From Achromobacter pestifer (GTDB lineage: Bacteria > Pseudomonadota > Gammaproteobacteria > Burkholderiales > Burkholderiaceae_B), in assembly GCF_013267355.1 (NCBI RefSeq), contig NZ_CP053985.1, forward strand, positions 3,100,001 to 3,164,000: a stretch of 64,000 bases of DNA. The letters are read 5' to 3'. This document shows positions 61,422 to 64,000 of this stretch, one piece after another. A program made the position numbers and the translations under genes. The notes below the pieces were generated by a model. It searched no databases, was not told the origin of the DNA, and saw nothing but the letters and a program-made list of their open reading frames with translations. How positions within the stretch are numbered: the first letter of the stretch is position 1; every line of letters begins with the position of its first letter.

Positions 61422-62222
61422 ATGAAACGCGCAGCAGCGCAAAGCCAGCAACTTGGCGACCAGGAAGTCATGTTGATGGCACAGCGCGGAAACGGCTTGA
61501 GCGTCGTGCTGCAGCCGCAGTTCAATCTGCTGAACGGCGAAATGGTCGCGGCGGAATGCCTGGCCCGTTGGAAGCATCCGACCAGGGGCGATATCGGGCC
61601 GGCTGAATTCGTGCCTGCCGTTCATCGTCTCGGCGTGGATCTGTTATTTTTCGAACAGATCTGCCGCCTGGCCGTCGCTGCCTCGCAGGCGCTGCGCCAA
61701 CAGGGGATCGACGTGCCGCTGGCGATCAACGCCTCGGCCTCGACCTTGTCCAGCCATGAGGCGGTGGATGTCCTGGCTCGTCATGCTGGCGCGGCGAACA
61801 TCCCCTTGACGCGGTTTCGGATCGAGTTGACCGAAGACCAGCCCGTCACCTGTCTCACGCCGCTGCGCAAGTCACTGAAGAAATTCGCGAGTGCCGGCTG
61901 CCAGGTCAGCATGGACGACTTTGGAACCGGCTACGCCTCCTTGCAGCTCTTGAACGCGCTACCCATCTCCGAGCTGAAGATCGACGGGCGTTTCGTGCGC
62001 CGCATCCGCCGCGACAGGAAAGCCAGGGAAATCACGCGCCTGTCGGTGCTGCTGGGGGAGCGGCTCGGCCTGCGGGTGATTGCCGAAGGCATCGAAAGCG
62101 CGCCGGACATCGCTTTGCTTCAATCCATGGGGTGTAGCCATGGGCAGGGCTATGTGCTGTCCCCGCCCATCGTGCTTTCCGAGTTTCTCGAAAATGAGCA
62201 TGGCAGGCGCGCCAAGACCTGA
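61422..62222 (+). CDS. EAL-domain c-di-GMP phosphodiesterase, BvgR-like by context
   Basis: This 266-residue protein is an EAL domain with no GGDEF or sensor region. VVLQPQFNLLNGE and AAECLARW give the ExL motif as ECL (E45 kept). Further motifs are NASASTL near 104, RIELTED near 143, SMDDFGTGYASLQLL near 164 and RVIAEGIES near 218, so the main metal and catalytic residues are kept and activity is expected. In Bordetella, bvgR next to bvgAS encodes an EAL-only protein; this position is the same, though I cannot confirm orthology. It probably links the phosphorelay to c-di-GMP and adhesion. Confidence 0.88.
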   Translation: MKRAAAQSQQLGDQEVMLMAQRGNGLSVVLQPQFNLLNGEMVAAECLARWKHPTRGDIGPAEFVPAVHRLGVDLLFFEQICRLAVAASQALRQQGIDVPLAINASASTLSSHEAVDVLARHAGAANIPLTRFRIELTEDQPVTCLTPLRKSLKKFASAGCQVSMDDFGTGYASLQLLNALPISELKIDGRFVRRIRRDRKAREITRLSVLLGERLGLRVIAEGIESAPDIALLQSMGCSHGQGYVLSPPIVLSEFLENEHGRRAKT

Positions 62223-62311
62223 TTCCTGTGAAAATACCAACTTCCAGGGATATGCGGTTACGCCCGGCTGAGACATAGTTCAGGCTGGGCAATTCCGCCC
62301 GCTCTCATCCG

Positions 62312-63022
62312 ATGACCACCTACATGCTTGCTTCCGAGTCGACCCTGCCTGCCCCGGTGCTGCTGGTGGAGGACGAACCCCTGATCTGCCGCAGGCTGGA
62401 GGGCCTGCTGCTGCAACTCGGGTATGCGCCAGAGGCGCTGGTGTTCGCCGCCACGCTGGCGCAGGCGCGCGAGCGGCTTGCCAACCAGCCGTTCGCGCTG
62501 GCGCTGGTCGATCTGGGCTTGCCCGATGGCAACGGCACGGATCTGATCGCCGAGATGCATGCGGAAGATCCCAGCCTGGCGATCCTGGTGATTTCGGCCT
62601 GGAGCACCGAGGACGCGATTCTCGCCGCCTTGCGCGCGGGCGCCACGGGCTATGTGCTCAAGGAGCGTGACGACCTGGAGGTGTCCTTGTCCATACGCAG
62701 CGTGCTGCGGGGCGGGGCGCCAATCGATCCCTTCGTGGCCCGTCGCATCATCGAGGAGCTGCGTCCCAGGCGAGTCGAGCCGTCTGGCGCGGCGGCAGAC
62801 GATCCGGGCGAGTCCGCTGAACCGGGCGAAACCCTGAGCCCGCGCGAAAGCCAGATCCTGCGCCTGGTCTCCGAGGGGCTGGGCAACCGCGAGATCGCCG
62901 AGGAACTGCACCTGTCGCGCTACACCGTCGAATGCCACGTCAAGCACATCTACCGCAAGCTCGCCGTTTCTTCGCGGACCCGGGCTATACACGCGGCGCG
63001 CACGCGCGGCTTGCTCGATTGA
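62312..63022 (+). CDS. NarL/LuxR-family response regulator
   Basis: This 236-residue regulator has a receiver with E20-D21-E22, D67 in LALVDLGLPDGNG and Lys in YVLKERD near 117, then an acidic linker (residues 150-172) and a LuxR-type helix-turn-helix with LSPRESQILRLVSEGLGNRE and LSRYTVECHVKHIYRKL. Its stop overlaps the TTG start of the downstream sensor gene, so the two form a two-component pair separate from the BvgA-like system. Confidence 0.92.
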   Translation: MTTYMLASESTLPAPVLLVEDEPLICRRLEGLLLQLGYAPEALVFAATLAQARERLANQPFALALVDLGLPDGNGTDLIAEMHAEDPSLAILVISAWSTEDAILAALRAGATGYVLKERDDLEVSLSIRSVLRGGAPIDPFVARRIIEELRPRRVEPSGAAADDPGESAEPGETLSPRESQILRLVSEGLGNREIAEELHLSRYTVECHVKHIYRKLAVSSRTRAIHAARTRGLLD

Positions 63023-64000
63023 AGTGGCTGGCCGTCCTGTGGCTGGCGCTGTGGCTGGCGCCGGCATGGGCCCAGGAGCCCGCTGCCGCCTGTACCGCGC
63101 AGGTGCTTTCCATCCAGGCCGCCCGGGGCGGCGACGACGGCGCGCGGCCCGAGTCGGCGCAATGGCAGACGGTCAAGCTGCCCGATGACTGGAGCGCCCG
63201 CTGGCCGGAATACAGCGGCACCGCCTGGTACCGGATCGGCTGGCGGCGCGATTGCGCCGCCGGGGGTTCCGGGCAGGTGGCGTTGGCGCTGGAATCCATC
63301 ATCATGGCGGGCGAGGTCTACATCAATGACGAACGCATCTGGAGCGATCTGCAACTGACCGAGCCGCTTTCGCGCAGCTGGAACATGCCGCGCTACTGGC
63401 TGATTCCCGACGCGCTGGTGCGTCCGGGCGAAAACACGCTGTGGATCCGGGTGGTCGGCGTGGCGGGGCAGTCGCCGGGCCTGGGGCCGGTCCATCTGGG
63501 CGGGCAATCGCCGGTATTGCAACAGTACGAAGACCTGTGGTGGCGCAATCGCACCCTGTTCACGCTCAACCTGATCGTTTCGGCCGTCATGGGCGGGCTG
63601 TGCTTCTGCATCTGGCTCATGCGCCGCGAGCAACGCACCTATGGCTGGTACGCGCTCATGGCCTTGTTCTGGGTGCTGTTCATCGCCAATGTGCTGATGA
63701 CCAGTCCCTGGCCGTTCCCGAACAGCGTGATGCTGGCCCGGGCCAACATCATGGTCCTGGTGTTGTACGTGGCGTGCTTTTGCATCTTTACGTGGCGCTT
63801 CGGCGGGCAGTCATTGCCGCGCATCGAAAAGGCGCTGTGGACGCTGGCCGCCGTATTGCTGGGGATCGAAGCCTTCACGCCGCAGGCGTATCTGGCCGAG
63901 GTGCAATTGACGGTCGTGCTGATTGTGTCGGCGATTTTCTTCGCCAATTGCCTGCAGTTCCAGGTGCATGCGTGGCGGACCCGCCGGCCGGAGCACGGCA
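63019..64000 (+). CDS. 7TM-type (7TMR-DISM-like) membrane sensor, probably histidine kinase, partial at right edge
   Basis: The frame is open from a TTG at 63019, which overlaps the regulator stop as TTGA, to the window end. It starts KWLAVLWLALWLAPAWAQEP, a clear signal peptide. An extracellular jelly-roll-like domain with GTAWYRIGWRRDC and SIIMAGEVYINDERIWSD follows, then hydrophobic helices from about residue 178 on (TLFTLNLIVSAVMGGLCF, WYALMALFWVLFIANVLM, IMVLVLYVACFCIFTW, ALWTLAAVLLGIEAF). This is the layout of 7TMR-DISM sensors. The kinase domain would lie beyond the window. No in-frame ATG exists near the start. Confidence 0.72.
   Translation, partial: MKWLAVLWLALWLAPAWAQEPAAACTAQVLSIQAARGGDDGARPESAQWQTVKLPDDWSARWPEYSGTAWYRIGWRRDCAAGGSGQVALALESIIMAGEVYINDERIWSDLQLTEPLSRSWNMPRYWLIPDALVRPGENTLWIRVVGVAGQSPGLGPVHLGGQSPVLQQYEDLWWRNRTLFTLNLIVSAVMGGLCFCIWLMRREQRTYGWYALMALFWVLFIANVLMTSPWPFPNSVMLARANIMVLVLYVACFCIFTWRFGGQSLPRIEKALWTLAAVLLGIEAFTPQAYLAEVQLTVVLIVSAIFFANCLQFQVHAWRTRRPEHG

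Noticed and set aside
1..64000. Insertion sequences, integrase, tRNA or direct-repeat att sites that would mark a mobile island
   Set aside because: None was recognised on either strand; any past transfer of the F420 or fimbrial regions cannot be shown from boundaries in this window.

Overview
The window is high-GC bacterial DNA with dense gene packing, many 1-4 bp gene overlaps, three periplasmic Bug/TctC-type solute receptors, a filamentous-haemagglutinin-type two-partner secretion pair and Bvg-like two-component genes. Together these point to a betaproteobacterium of the Alcaligenaceae (Bordetella/Achromobacter group). The assignment is an inference from gene content; no rRNA or other phylogenetic marker lies in the window.

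Region 1 (1-14723) is the most unusual part. It holds a cofactor F420 biosynthesis operon (end of an FO synthase, then cofD, cofC, cofE), an F420:NADPH oxidoreductase, a complete proton-translocating transhydrogenase (pntAA, pntAB, pntB), a GTP cyclohydrolase II and an F420-type luciferase-like oxidoreductase. These are interleaved with what looks like the lower part of reductive pyrimidine breakdown: an M20 carbamoyl-amino-acid hydrolase, a beta-alanine:pyruvate-type transaminase, an MmsA-type semialdehyde dehydrogenase, an NCS2 nucleobase permease and a RutR-like TetR regulator. The inferred scheme is nucleobase uptake, an F420H2-dependent ring reduction, hydrolytic opening (enzyme not in the window), decarbamoylation, transamination and oxidation to acetyl-CoA or propionyl-CoA.

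Region 2 (14770-18360) is a LysR regulator divergent from a Bug receptor and a sulfatase. Region 3 (18424-34276) is a CoA-thioester catabolic island: ETF, MarR, two crotonase-fold proteins, a dienoyl-CoA reductase-like enzyme, two CoA-transferase/racemase proteins, acyl-CoA dehydrogenase, MaoC-like protein, BadH-like dehydrogenase, YhdH-type reductase, thioesterase, two Bug receptors and an IclR regulator. Four promoters in the island share a TATGAAC-N3-RTTCATA dyad, which defines a candidate IclR regulon.

Region 4 (34345-64000) is a surface-adhesion and signalling island: an Rcs/Bvg-like hybrid kinase and RcsB-like regulator, a TpsB/TpsA pair whose exoprotein carries 14 GLUG repeats, two tandem chaperone-usher fimbrial operons, a winged-helix regulator with a degenerate receiver, and a dismantled bvg-like locus. 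That locus has two hybrid kinases (one lacking the phospho-accepting histidine), a BvgA-like regulator, a free HPt protein and an EAL protein. A further NarL-type regulator and the start of a 7TM-type sensor run off the right edge. No tRNA, rRNA, CRISPR array or insertion sequence was seen.
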